Positions 25,230-34,454 of a DNA stretch of 64,000 nucleotides are shown here, piece by piece. The position numbers and the translations under genes are program-made. The notes under the pieces are model-generated. The model made no database searches. It was not told the DNA's origin and was given only the letters and a program-made list of their open reading frames with translations. The stretch is from Dyella_B jejuensis (lineage in GTDB: Bacteria; Pseudomonadota; Gammaproteobacteria; Xanthomonadales; Rhodanobacteraceae). The stretch spans positions 1-64,000 of the forward strand of contig NZ_JADIKJ010000001.1 of assembly GCF_044904675.1 (NCBI RefSeq), read 5' to 3'. Each line of letters starts with the position of its first letter. Position 1 is the first letter of the stretch.

Positions 25230-25427
25230 TTATTTGCCTTTGCCTTTCTTCGGCGGCGGCATCTTTCCCTTCGGCTTGGCATCGCCTTTGAGCTGCGCAA
25301 TATGCGTCGCCTCCCCGGTCTGCCTTGGCGTATTCGCGACTTTCCTTTGCACGGCGCCGATCCCCTCGCCCGGTTCCGCCGCCGGCCCGGATGCTGGCCT
25401 GGCTTGTGCCGCCTTATGCATCTTCAT
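25230..25427 (-). CDS. 65-residue protein carrying only the cargo N-terminal tag
   Basis: A short lysine-rich protein with GAVQRKVANTPRQTGEATHI followed by AQLKGD and ending in PKGKMPPPKKGKGK. Its middle matches the segment before DUF4157 in the three cargo proteins: (V/I/L)Q(R/K)(K/R)(V/I)xxxxRQxxxxxxxxQL. It has no DUF4157 and no toxin domain. The ATG at 25427 overlaps the stop of the GH18-like gene (ATGA) and has GGAG just upstream, so it is a real, coupled gene rather than a leftover frame. It could be a mini-cargo, an assembly factor using the same docking site, or the remnant of a deleted cargo gene. Confidence 0.6.
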   Translation of the reverse strand: MKMHKAAQARPASGPAAEPGEGIGAVQRKVANTPRQTGEATHIAQLKGDAKPKGKMPPPKKGKGK

Positions 25428-27907
25428 GGTCTCTCCACCCTTGGTTTGAGCATGTGATAAGCAACCGTGGCGATCAGCGCCACCAGCAACAATCCCAGCA
25501 GGGCATTGCCCTGGCGGACCTGCGCCAGCGCGGGATCGCCGGCCAGCAACAGGGCGCCCACGATCAGAAACGCGATGGCGCCCAGCAGCAAGCCCAACTG
25601 GTAAGGCAGGCCGATCTGCCGGATGCGGCAACTGGACTGGTACACCATGAACGCGATCAGCCACACCAGCAGCAGGGCTTCGGCCGCCATGCGCAGCGGC
25701 CAGCGGTATTCGCAGGTCCACGCATTCAGTTGTTCCGCCCGTGGCACCCGTTGCAGGAAGCTGCCGCGGATGCGTGCGGCAGTCGTTCGCCCTGCCGGCT
25801 GTTCCAGGCTTGGCGCGCTCCAGAAGCCGGCACCGCCAAAGTTATCGGAGGCGTAAGCCAGGTCTTCGGTAAGTTCCGGTTCGGTCAGGGCGCCGGTGGA
25901 AACGATCGGGATCACCCGGCGCAGCAATATCCGGCACGCTTCTTCATCGATGTTCTTGTCGCGGTCGATGGTCGACAGCACTTCGCGCATGCTGTGCTCG
26001 GTGGGCTGGTCAAGCAGCACGAGATAGCGCAGCGTCAGGTTGGTACTGCTGCGCGCGCGGGCATTCTGGCTGGCAACGCTGCCGCCACGCGGATCGACCG
26101 ACTCGGCCTGGCGCAAGTATTCGGTCATCGCATTGACTTGCCAGATGCCATTTGCACCGGTCAGGTCCGCATCGCGCAGCACGATATTAAGTACGTATGG
26201 ACGATTGCGCCGGCGCAGCTCGGCAATCAGCTCCCGGACCTGGCGGTCGAGATAACGCTGGAATGCCGGCCGCAGCGGATCGTTGGCCGCCGGCATCTGG
26301 TCCAGGTAAAGCGTCAGTCCGCCGCCATAACGCTCGATGTTGGCAAACCCGGGTACCCAGGCATGGCTGCGCGAGGCGAGATCGGTAAGCGGCGTGTCGA
26401 TGAAGTTCGCCGCCTGCACCGCCAATCGTTCGGACACACTCTTGATATCGTCATCGGTGGCGTCTTTCAGGAAACCCCAATCGTTGTGGTAAAGCGTGTA
26501 ATCCAGTGCCGTGCGATGGCGATGCGCGGTGCGGATGAAATCGGTGTCCTGCAAGGTCGTCCATGCCGGCTCGACCAGGTCGCCGCTGTCCTTGAACCAT
26601 AGCGCGAACACGCTGATGCGCGAGAGCAGGCTGAAATCCAGCGGCAACGGCTTGTCCTGGTTGTGCCAATACGGATAGAAGCCGTAGATCTCGCCGCTGA
26701 GCTGGCGCACGCAGCCGCAGCCCTTGCCGGTCCATTCCGGCGCCGGTGGATTGAGCAGCGGGTGGGACTGTCTGGCCTTGTCGATCAGCAGGCTGCGCAG
26801 CGCGGGGGTCATCAGCCATTGCGGCACTTGTTGCCATGGCAGCGGATCGTGCGGCACATAGTCATCCTGCGTGGCCAGCTTGGCCCAGTCCGGCGGGCAA
26901 TCGCTGTCCTTGAATAAAGGCGCCGGTCGTCCTTGCGCATTCGCCGCGGCGACGATCAGGTCTTTCGAGAATTGGCACAAGCGCGTGTCGAGTGCGGCGG
27001 CAAATAATTCCTGGCCTGGATATTCCACCCCGATCAGCGGCTGCAACATGCGCTGGAATTGCGCCTGGGCATCGGCTTCGATCGCGGCATCTGCTGGCTG
27101 CCTGGCAGCAGCGCCGGATGAATCGTCCTTGGCGAGACCATTCGATGCGTCGTCCTTCGACGCAGCAGGCTTCGACGTGGCATCGCCGGATGAGCCATCA
27201 TCGGCGGCGTCATCCTGGCCGGCCGCGGCGTCCTTGCCGGTATCGTCCGGATCGTCCGCCGGCGCCATGCCTCCCGCAGAAGCCGCGTTGGCGGACATTT
27301 GCTTGAGCGCGGCAAGCACGTCCTTGTCCTTGAATATCGCATCGCTGAGCAGGTAGGTATCCATCGCCGATTGCGGCGAGAACGGCGCGGCCAGCGTGTC
27401 GGCCAGCGGCAGCGTGGCCAGCGGCGTGGGCGGCAGCGGTTTCGGCGCGGGTGCCGGCGGCCGTGGTGGTTTTGGCGCAGGCGCCGGCTTTGGCACGGGG
27501 GCTGGCGAGGGTTGCCACGGCGCCACGATCGCCAGCTTGTAGGTTTGCTGTGCGATGCAGCCATGTCGATCGCGCACGCCGGCCACGAATACGGCGATCA
27601 GCGGCAGCGAACTGGGCGTGCCGGACAGCACGCCACCAGGACTGATCGTGACGCCCGGCGGCAAGCTGCCGGCGTGGTAGGTATATGGCGGCACGCCACC
27701 GGTAGCGTGCAAGGTGTACTGGTACGGTTGGCCGACCGTACCGGGCGGCAAGATCACCACGCTGTTGCCAAGCTGCAAGGGTTGCACGTTGGCGCATGAC
27801 ACCGCCTTGGCCGCTCCCGGCATGCAGGCCAGCAGCAACAGCATCACGCCGCACCAACGCGCGGCGGCATCCCGCAAGACAGCGCGTGCGTGCGCGAAAA
27901 GCCTCAT
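25424..27907 (-). CDS. GH18-like membrane protein with Ig-like N-terminus, in the eCIS operon
   Basis: The protein has 827 residues. A signal peptide (VMLLLLACMPGAAKAVSC region) is followed by a putative-Ig repeat (GTVGQPYQYTLHATGGVPPY...LPPGVTISPGGVLSGTPSS), a long Pro/Ala-rich linker, and a TIM-barrel-like part beginning EIYGFYPYWHNQDKPLPLDF, the usual opening of GH18 chitinase-like domains. Three C-terminal TM helices (LLLVWLIAFMVYQ, LGLLLGAIAFLIVGALLLAG, GLLLVALIATVAYHML) anchor it. The canonical GH18 DxxDxDxE motif is not evident, so it may bind glycan instead of cutting it. Both ends overlap neighbours by four bases (ATPase and tag-only gene), tying it to the injection system. A role in membrane anchoring or release is inference. 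Confidence 0.65.
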   Translation of the reverse strand: MRLFAHARAVLRDAAARWCGVMLLLLACMPGAAKAVSCANVQPLQLGNSVVILPPGTVGQPYQYTLHATGGVPPYTYHAGSLPPGVTISPGGVLSGTPSSLPLIAVFVAGVRDRHGCIAQQTYKLAIVAPWQPSPAPVPKPAPAPKPPRPPAPAPKPLPPTPLATLPLADTLAAPFSPQSAMDTYLLSDAIFKDKDVLAALKQMSANAASAGGMAPADDPDDTGKDAAAGQDDAADDGSSGDATSKPAASKDDASNGLAKDDSSGAAARQPADAAIEADAQAQFQRMLQPLIGVEYPGQELFAAALDTRLCQFSKDLIVAAANAQGRPAPLFKDSDCPPDWAKLATQDDYVPHDPLPWQQVPQWLMTPALRSLLIDKARQSHPLLNPPAPEWTGKGCGCVRQLSGEIYGFYPYWHNQDKPLPLDFSLLSRISVFALWFKDSGDLVEPAWTTLQDTDFIRTAHRHRTALDYTLYHNDWGFLKDATDDDIKSVSERLAVQAANFIDTPLTDLASRSHAWVPGFANIERYGGGLTLYLDQMPAANDPLRPAFQRYLDRQVRELIAELRRRNRPYVLNIVLRDADLTGANGIWQVNAMTEYLRQAESVDPRGGSVASQNARARSSTNLTLRYLVLLDQPTEHSMREVLSTIDRDKNIDEEACRILLRRVIPIVSTGALTEPELTEDLAYASDNFGGAGFWSAPSLEQPAGRTTAARIRGSFLQRVPRAEQLNAWTCEYRWPLRMAAEALLLVWLIAFMVYQSSCRIRQIGLPYQLGLLLGAIAFLIVGALLLAGDPALAQVRQGNALLGLLLVALIATVAYHMLKPRVERP

Positions 27908-29265
27908 CCGACCGTCCTCCCTTCCTTGCCCAGCTCCTTGGCCAATGCCGTGCGCAGATGCGCGGCGCCGATCTGCGTGGCGCCGCTACGCGCGGCCTGC
28001 AACACCGCGAAGCGCAGCACATTCACGATCGCGCCACCCGACAACACGTGCTGTTCGGCAATCGCTTCCAGGTCGACATCAGGCGCCATGCGCGCGGCCT
28101 GCGGCAGCAAGCCGCGCCAGAGCCGCAGGCGCTGTTCGGCATCCGGCATCGGGAAATACACCATCGACTGGAACCGGCGCGAGAATGCTTCGTCGATATT
28201 GCCGCGCAGGTTGCTGGCCAGGATCACCACGCCGGGAAAATCTTCCACCCGTTGCAGCAGGTAGGCGATTTCCTGGTTGGCATGGCGATCGTTGCTGCTC
28301 TGCACGGCGGCGCGCTTGCCGAACAACGCATCGGCTTCATCGAAGAACAGCACCCAGCGCCGGCTTTGCGCCTGGTCGAACACCCGCGCCAGGTTTTTTT
28401 CGGTTTCGCCGATGTATTTGGACACCACCATCGACAGGTCGATGCGATAGACATCCACCCCGGCCGATTGTCCAAGCAGCGTTGCGGTCAGCGTTTTGCC
28501 GGTGCCGGGCGGCCCATAGAACAAGCTGCGATAGCCGGGCTTGACGGCACGAGCCAGGCCCCACTCATGCATCAGGTCGGCTCCTTGCCGCATCCAGGTC
28601 TGGATCACCATCAGCTCGTCCATGACGTCGGGCGTCAGGACCAGGTCGGACCAATCCAGGTCGGTGGCGATGCGCTTGGCCGGAAACTGAATGTTGTAGT
28701 CGGGCTTGTGCCATACGCCGGTTTGCAGGCGTTGCAATATTTCGGCGCCCACATTTAGCGCACCGCTGAGTTGCGGCTCGTTGCCGGCGGCCTCGCAATC
28801 GAGGCGCAGGATGTCGCGCGCGTTGAAAGGATGCTGCGCATCGAACAGCTCGAGCAGCGCAATGCGTGCGGCCAGGTTTTCACCGGCGACCAGAAAGGCC
28901 GCCGTTTCGCCGGTGGGCAGGAAGCCGCCATGACGTTGTGCCTTCCAACCGCCGAATTCGGTGAAACCGCGATCGAGATTCTGGTTGCGCACAAACAACA
29001 GATCGAGCACGCCGGGCCGCAAGTGCGGCGCCAATGCCAATGCCAGCACGGCCCGCTCGGCCGGCGCCAGGCCCAGTTCGCCGACCAGTTCGGCCAGCGC
29101 GCTGCCCGATGGCAGCGCGGGCGGCGGTGGCGCTGCATCGAAGCCGGCGGGATGTTGCTGGAAATGCTGCTCCAGGCGCAGATTGAGCACGGCATCCAGC
29201 CAGTCGAGTTCCTGGCTCAGGGCCGCGGCATGCAGCGCGTAACGATCGTCAACGCCAATCGACAT
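27904..29265 (-). CDS. eCIS AAA+ ATPase (Afp15-like)
   Basis: The protein has 453 residues. An N-terminal helical domain is followed by one AAA+ module with Walker A GPPGTGKT (251-258), Walker B VLFFDEAD (305-312), sensor 1 around VVILASNLRGNIDEA, and an arginine-finger segment AFSRRFQSMVYFP. This is the ATPase found in nearly all eCIS loci (Afp15, Pvc15), thought to help particle assembly or cargo loading inside the producing cell. It overlaps the tape-measure gene by 17 bases and the GH18-like gene by four. Confidence 0.9.
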   Translation of the reverse strand: MSIGVDDRYALHAAALSQELDWLDAVLNLRLEQHFQQHPAGFDAAPPPPALPSGSALAELVGELGLAPAERAVLALALAPHLRPGVLDLLFVRNQNLDRGFTEFGGWKAQRHGGFLPTGETAAFLVAGENLAARIALLELFDAQHPFNARDILRLDCEAAGNEPQLSGALNVGAEILQRLQTGVWHKPDYNIQFPAKRIATDLDWSDLVLTPDVMDELMVIQTWMRQGADLMHEWGLARAVKPGYRSLFYGPPGTGKTLTATLLGQSAGVDVYRIDLSMVVSKYIGETEKNLARVFDQAQSRRWVLFFDEADALFGKRAAVQSSNDRHANQEIAYLLQRVEDFPGVVILASNLRGNIDEAFSRRFQSMVYFPMPDAEQRLRLWRGLLPQAARMAPDVDLEAIAEQHVLSGGAIVNVLRFAVLQAARSGATQIGAAHLRTALAKELGKEGRTVG

Positions 29266-31102
29266 GGATCGCCCCCGTCATCCACGGCAGCTTGATCGTG
29301 CCGTAACTCCACGGCAGCCGGTCCAGCAGCAAGTCAAACGGTCCGGGCTGTACTTTCAGGCGCCAGTGCCCGTCCTCGTAACTATCGTGCTCGACCAGCC
29401 GGCCGATCCGGCGCAAGAAGGTCTGGCGCAACCCTGCCGGCGAGGTACTGCCCAGCGCCTTCCAGTGTTCGATCACCGCCGACAGCAGGCTGTCGAGAGT
29501 GGGCGCGATCGCATCGAGTGACTTGGCGGGCGGCACCGGTGCATCGATCGGCACGCCGCACAGCAGCTTGTTGAGCACCCACTCATGCTCTTCGGTATCG
29601 GTGTGCCCGTCGCTCAGGTAAACCAGGCAGTGCACGGCGCGATGGCGTGCGGCCTCATCCACGAATGCGCCGTCCCGCAACAGGCCGAGCATGCCGAACA
29701 GGCGTGGCGCGTAGTTGGCCAGCAGCACGAGCCCGGCGTTGGCGATGTAGATCGCTTCGTTGTCCGGATGATCGTCAGCAGGCGACACGGTGCCGTTGCT
29801 GTTGCTGGCAAGACGGATCGTCGGCCGTTCGTCCGCCACGGCCAGCTCGCGGGCGGATGGCGATAGCGCCGGTTGTTCCAGGAGATGGGCGGTGTCTTCC
29901 ATAGGCGCATCCGCCAAGGCAAGCAGCGCGCTGTTCCATACCTGTTGCCAGGCGACATGGTCCTGCGGCACCCGCGCGGCTTCGCTGAGATAGGCCAGGC
30001 TGTAATCGAGCAGATACATTTGCAGGTCCGACAGGCCCAATCCTGCCGCGCGCACGTTCGGATCAGACTGGTGCACGAGTGCGAATTGCCGCAGGGATTC
30101 GTGCCAGGCTGCGGTGAGCACTACGTCGCTGGCAGCATCGCCGGATGCGCCCTTGCCATCGGCGTGCCTGCGCGATGTTTGCGAATCGTGCTGGCGCAGG
30201 TCTGGCGTTGCGATGAGCAGGCGCGCTTGCACGCCCAGCAACAAACTGCGTCGCAAGCCGGTGGTGGCCCACGCCGGAGAAGCGGTATCCAGCCACGCGC
30301 CGAGCCGCGCTGCGCCGCTTTCGCCCAACTGCGCCAGCAAACTGCCGCCTAACGCGGCGAGCAACCGTTGCACGCGCGCCACGCCCAGGGCGCTGCTGCC
30401 CTGCCCCCACAGCGCCTGCAAACCGGCCACGCGCCAGGCCTGGCACACCTGCGCCAGCTGGTACGCGCTCAATCGCCCTTGTGCGCGCAGCGGCTCCAGC
30501 ACTGTGTCGTCAAGGTGCGCCAAGGCATGCGCGAGTTCGCCATGACGCAGCGCCAGCAAATCCTGCAAGCCGTGGCATGGCGATATGTAACTCAATCGCT
30601 GCAAGGTGCGATCGGCATGCGGCAGGCGCAGCAGCGCCGGCCACAGGCGCGGTCCGGCCTGCCTGGTCAAACTTGCCAGCCAGTCGGCCATGCCGCCGCT
30701 GGCGCGCGGCGGCATCGACCAATGCATGCGGCCGTGTTCGAGGTAGTACAGGAAATGCTCGAGTTCGCGGTCTTCCGTGCGGCTGACGGTGTGTTTGGCC
30801 GGGTGGTGCACAGGCAGCGCGGCGTGCCCCTGCCGCCATCGTTGCAGCGCGGTATCCAGTGCCAGCTCCAGCCGCCGCGCCCAGCCATCGGCGTCGGTCC
30901 GGGCCGGCACGTTGCCAAGATCGATCTCCAGTTGATCGATGCGCCAGACTTCCTCGCGCGCCGACAGCCGGTCGAACACGGTTTCCAGCACCTGCGCGCC
31001 GGGGCCTTGCAGGAAATCGCTCATGTCCTGCTGCGCCAGGCCTGGCTGGCGGTCGCTGCCATGGCAGGTCCACTGCAGAGTTTCGATCACATGGCGGCTC
31101 AT
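29249..31102 (-). CDS. eCIS tape-measure protein (Afp14-like)
   Basis: About 617 residues. The N-terminus SRHVIETLQW...LETVFDRLS...WRIDQLEIDLGNVP is the signature of the contractile-injection-system tape-measure family, which sets the length of the tube. The long frame open to 31507 is a read-through; the ATG at 31102 overlaps the stop of the preceding baseplate gene (ATGA). The end of the family domain is recognisable in IYIANAGLVLLANYAPRLFG and RAVHCLVYL. The protein is shorter than Afp14-type proteins of about 1000 residues, which predicts a shorter particle. Confidence 0.8.
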   Translation of the reverse strand: MSRHVIETLQWTCHGSDRQPGLAQQDMSDFLQGPGAQVLETVFDRLSAREEVWRIDQLEIDLGNVPARTDADGWARRLELALDTALQRWRQGHAALPVHHPAKHTVSRTEDRELEHFLYYLEHGRMHWSMPPRASGGMADWLASLTRQAGPRLWPALLRLPHADRTLQRLSYISPCHGLQDLLALRHGELAHALAHLDDTVLEPLRAQGRLSAYQLAQVCQAWRVAGLQALWGQGSSALGVARVQRLLAALGGSLLAQLGESGAARLGAWLDTASPAWATTGLRRSLLLGVQARLLIATPDLRQHDSQTSRRHADGKGASGDAASDVVLTAAWHESLRQFALVHQSDPNVRAAGLGLSDLQMYLLDYSLAYLSEAARVPQDHVAWQQVWNSALLALADAPMEDTAHLLEQPALSPSARELAVADERPTIRLASNSNGTVSPADDHPDNEAIYIANAGLVLLANYAPRLFGMLGLLRDGAFVDEAARHRAVHCLVYLSDGHTDTEEHEWVLNKLLCGVPIDAPVPPAKSLDAIAPTLDSLLSAVIEHWKALGSTSPAGLRQTFLRRIGRLVEHDSYEDGHWRLKVQPGPFDLLLDRLPWSYGTIKLPWMTGAIHVDWR

Positions 31103-33651
31103 GCCGTGTTCCCCGCAGCATCGGCGGCGGCGAGGTGCCGCCACAGCAGCCAGCGCAGCAAGCGAGTCCAGTCGTCCAGCCGTCGCGTCGCCGCCGCTTG
31201 ATCGCCATCGGGTGCAAGTAACGCCGCGCAATGGGCCTGCTTGGCCTCCAGCCATGCCTGGTAGCTGCGCTCGAAGCGCAACATCGCCGCGGCATCCAGC
31301 CATAAGGTCTGCAAGCGAAGGTGCGCGGGCGCGTTGAGCGCCAGCGTCTCGTTGGCCACGCGGCGGAATGATGCATCGTGTCCGCGCGCGGTCCATGCCG
31401 GGAACACCGCGGTCAAGCGATGCTGGTAGAAATCGTCGGGAATGTCCGGATCGCTGCCGGCAAGCGGACGCAACAATACGTGCTCGAGCACATGCATGCC
31501 TTCGCATTCGAGTTGCAGCCGGCAGGCGAATTCGTGCAGGCAGATCGCCGCCGCCTCGGCCGAAACGCGCCGTGAACGCAAACGCAGCCGCCAGCAGGCC
31601 TGCTTGTCATCGCCACCGAGCCATACCGATTCGGCATCGATGTGCCGGTAGCGTTCCGCATGCACCGCGCTGCGCAACAGCGCCGGCGACAGCGCACGCA
31701 GGTCCAGGGCGGAAAAATGCAGGGCCAGCGTGCGCGCGGCGCTGGCGAGGCCCGGCCCCATGCTGTCGACCACGCGGCGGCGACGCGGGCTCCATAGCGT
31801 CGGCGGCTGTGCCGCGGCGGTGAGCTGGTCGCTGGCGGGCGGCGCGGCATGCTCGGCCACGATGCCGATATGGGCCTCGCGCATGGGAGCCATCAGCAAT
31901 CGGCTGTGGTGATACTTGAAGGCCAGCAGCAAGCTCACCCGCTGTTGCAAGGCCGGACTGTTGCCGCGCCGGCCGAGGGAGCGGCGGCTATAGTCGATCG
32001 CGCCGTAACGATCGCGCGTCAGCTTGGCAATGCGCCCAAGCATCAGCCGCTTCTGTTCGAACAAGTGCAGCGTCCACGCCTCCGCGCCGAAATACCAGCC
32101 GAATGGGCGGATGCTGCCTTGCCAGCAGCCCTCGCCGTGCAGGGCCAGCAGATGGTCGAGCACGCGGCCCCGCCGCTCGAGCGTGGCATCGGCCGGAGCG
32201 AATACGGTTTCGCGCACGTGTTCGCGATCGGTTGTGTACAGCGCGCCTAGCCCCGGAATGTGCTCGTCACCGAGCACCTGCCAGGCATAACTGGAACGCA
32301 GCCTGGGGCTGACCGTATACAGCTCGCGCAGGTAATGCGTCTGCGCGCCGCCATGCGCCAGCCACTGCTCCAGCAGCGCCAGATAGGCGCGCAATTGCGA
32401 TGCGTCCGCGGCATCGGTGGCATTGGCCGCCAGATCGAAGCGCTCGCGATAGATGCGCGGCAATTGCCGGTACAGCGACACGTACCCATCCGGCGGCAGG
32501 TATTGGCCCTGCGGACGCAGCAGCGGCGAACCGGCCATCTCGGGCGAACTGTCGGCGGCCGCGCGCCCGCCGGTGTTACGGCGCAAATCATCCAGGCGCT
32601 GCAGCAATGCGTCTTCGGCTATTGCGATCGGATTGCCACGTCGCTTGATCTGCCAATCCTGCATCGCCTCGTGATGGTCCGGCCAGCGCAGGCGCAGCAC
32701 CCAGCCGTCGCCGCGACGCGGCAAGGAGCCGCCGGAACCGTCCATGCCGTCGACCTTGAGGCTGATGGCGCTGACTTCGGACACGCCGTCGACGGCCAGC
32801 GCTATGCGCGCCAGGTCGCCGAAATAAACCCGGCTGTCCAGATCGCGCTCCAGGCTGGCGGTATCGATCCAGCCCTGTTGCAGACGCGGGCCGTCCAGCA
32901 GCTCGGCCAGCGATGGATCGCCCGCCTGCGCGTTGATGCGCGCCATCAGCGATTGGCGACGCGGCGCCGCATCGATGTGATCGGCACAACGTGCCACCAG
33001 TTCGGCGAGGATGTCTTCCGGCGCACGCACGCCGTCGATATTCAGATTGAGTTGCAGCGTGCACCAGCGCGGCTGCAACACGCTTGGCAAATCCTCCAGG
33101 TCCTCGCCGAGATTACGCTGCGCCCAGTAGGCGCGCGCAGCGGCGGCCGTGGCGCCACCTGCCTGGTCCGTGGTCACTTCCATGCTCATGCGCCACAAGC
33201 CGTTGCTGGCCGGCATTTGCGCATGCGCCTGTAGTGCGCCGGGTACGCGGTCGAGCAGCCAGCGCATGTAATCCATGCTGGTGCAGGCACGGCTGGGCAG
33301 GATTTCCTCGGCGGCATGCAGGCCCAGGCGACGGTAATGGATACGGCCGTCCGGTGCGGTAAGCAGGTCGAGCAATGGTTGCTGCGCGCCGAACAGATCC
33401 TCGGTGAGCGCAAAGCACAACGCATCGAGCAGGGTGACGCCGGGGTCATGATGGTTGTAGTCGGTCCACGGCTCGCCACTGAGCGCCTGCAGCGACGCCA
33501 GCGCCTGTGCGCGCAAGGCGTCGTAGGCGAACGGATCGTCGCCGCGATGCCGTTCGATCAGCACCGGCACCGGCGTGGGCGGACCGAGGAACGGATCGGC
33601 CACGCCGGCAGCCACCGGCACACGCATGCCCGCTTCGATCCGCGCGTTCAT
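31099..33651 (-). CDS. eCIS baseplate protein (Afp12-like)
   Basis: About 850 residues. GEPWTDYNHHDPGVTLLDAL near residue 60 is the WTDYNxHDPG box shared by Afp11/Afp12-type wedge proteins related to phage T4 gp6/gp7. The middle part carries strand-rich repeats and a long helical stretch, and the C-terminus has YQAWLEAKQAH. It forms part of the baseplate ring linking spike and sheath. The ATG at 33651 overlaps the previous stop by four bases; the longer frame to 33783 is not needed. Confidence 0.75.
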   Translation of the reverse strand: MNARIEAGMRVPVAAGVADPFLGPPTPVPVLIERHRGDDPFAYDALRAQALASLQALSGEPWTDYNHHDPGVTLLDALCFALTEDLFGAQQPLLDLLTAPDGRIHYRRLGLHAAEEILPSRACTSMDYMRWLLDRVPGALQAHAQMPASNGLWRMSMEVTTDQAGGATAAAARAYWAQRNLGEDLEDLPSVLQPRWCTLQLNLNIDGVRAPEDILAELVARCADHIDAAPRRQSLMARINAQAGDPSLAELLDGPRLQQGWIDTASLERDLDSRVYFGDLARIALAVDGVSEVSAISLKVDGMDGSGGSLPRRGDGWVLRLRWPDHHEAMQDWQIKRRGNPIAIAEDALLQRLDDLRRNTGGRAAADSSPEMAGSPLLRPQGQYLPPDGYVSLYRQLPRIYRERFDLAANATDAADASQLRAYLALLEQWLAHGGAQTHYLRELYTVSPRLRSSYAWQVLGDEHIPGLGALYTTDREHVRETVFAPADATLERRGRVLDHLLALHGEGCWQGSIRPFGWYFGAEAWTLHLFEQKRLMLGRIAKLTRDRYGAIDYSRRSLGRRGNSPALQQRVSLLLAFKYHHSRLLMAPMREAHIGIVAEHAAPPASDQLTAAAQPPTLWSPRRRRVVDSMGPGLASAARTLALHFSALDLRALSPALLRSAVHAERYRHIDAESVWLGGDDKQACWRLRLRSRRVSAEAAAICLHEFACRLQLECEGMHVLEHVLLRPLAGSDPDIPDDFYQHRLTAVFPAWTARGHDASFRRVANETLALNAPAHLRLQTLWLDAAAMLRFERSYQAWLEAKQAHCAALLAPDGDQAAATRRLDDWTRLLRWLLWRHLAAADAAGNTA

Positions 33652-34454
33652 GGCTGTTTCTGTTCCATGTTCGGGTCGAACCACAGCTGCGTGACATGCG
33701 CGGTGATCGTGATGCCGCGACCGTAATCGCAGCCGCTGCGGATTTGCAGCCGGTACGTGGCATTGCGACCGCTGCTGCCCCACCAGCGCAATTGCAGGCG
33801 ATCGCAGCGGCGCGCATAGAACGCATCCGTGCTGCGAATGCCGCGCTTGCGATTGAGAAAATTCAGGATTCCCAACGTGGGGTTATAGGTATTGAGCGCG
33901 ACCGCGTGCATCAATGCGAAACGGCCCTTGCCCTGGTGACCGGCGCCGGCAGTCACCTCGAAGGCCTGGCAGCCGTTCAGATCGTCGGTAAGGTCGTGCC
34001 ACTGGCCATTGGCCGGCAGCGGTATCGGGTTGGTTCGTGCGTAACTGCCGCGCCGTCCCTTGCTACGCACCACGCCATCGATATCGAGCGCGGCCTCCGG
34101 CTGGGCATTGCGGATGCCGATGCGGCCGGCCGGATCCAGGCACAACAGGGCTGGCGCGGTGTCCGCCTGGCCATCCTGGGGCTGGTCGCGGTTGGCGCGG
34201 AGCAGCAGCTGCCCCTGGGTTCCGCCAAAGCCGAGCGACCATAGCGGCAGATCCGGATCCTGGTCGCGGAAGAAACTCAACAACGCCTCGTAACCCGCCG
34301 CCGCGGAAATTTCGAAGCCGCGTTCGACCGACTTGCGAAAGCCCTCGTCGCTCATGTTGAGCATCGAGTCGATCAGGTCGGCGAAATGTTCCTGCGTCGG
34401 CAGCGCGCCGTCGCTGAAGTAGCTGCGCAGCGATTCGCGGTTGCGGATGGTCAT
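33648..34454 (-). CDS. eCIS fibre-like or baseplate-associated protein
   Basis: The protein has 268 residues. The N-terminus (IRNRESLRSYFSDGALPTQE followed by HFADLIDSMLNMSDEGF) is a module I associate with eCIS and phage-like loci. The middle has ALLCLDPAGRIGIRNAQPEA followed by ALDIDGVV, the short GxIGI...P..LD(V/I).G repeat of tail-fibre stems. The C-terminus is strand-rich with aromatic and arginine residues (DRLQLRWWGSSGRNATYRLQ) and may bind a ligand. It sits between two baseplate genes with four-base overlaps on both sides. It may be a short receptor-binding or assembly protein; no other long fibre gene is visible in the operon. Confidence 0.5.
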   Translation of the reverse strand: MTIRNRESLRSYFSDGALPTQEHFADLIDSMLNMSDEGFRKSVERGFEISAAAGYEALLSFFRDQDPDLPLWSLGFGGTQGQLLLRANRDQPQDGQADTAPALLCLDPAGRIGIRNAQPEAALDIDGVVRSKGRRGSYARTNPIPLPANGQWHDLTDDLNGCQAFEVTAGAGHQGKGRFALMHAVALNTYNPTLGILNFLNRKRGIRSTDAFYARRCDRLQLRWWGSSGRNATYRLQIRSGCDYGRGITITAHVTQLWFDPNMEQKQP

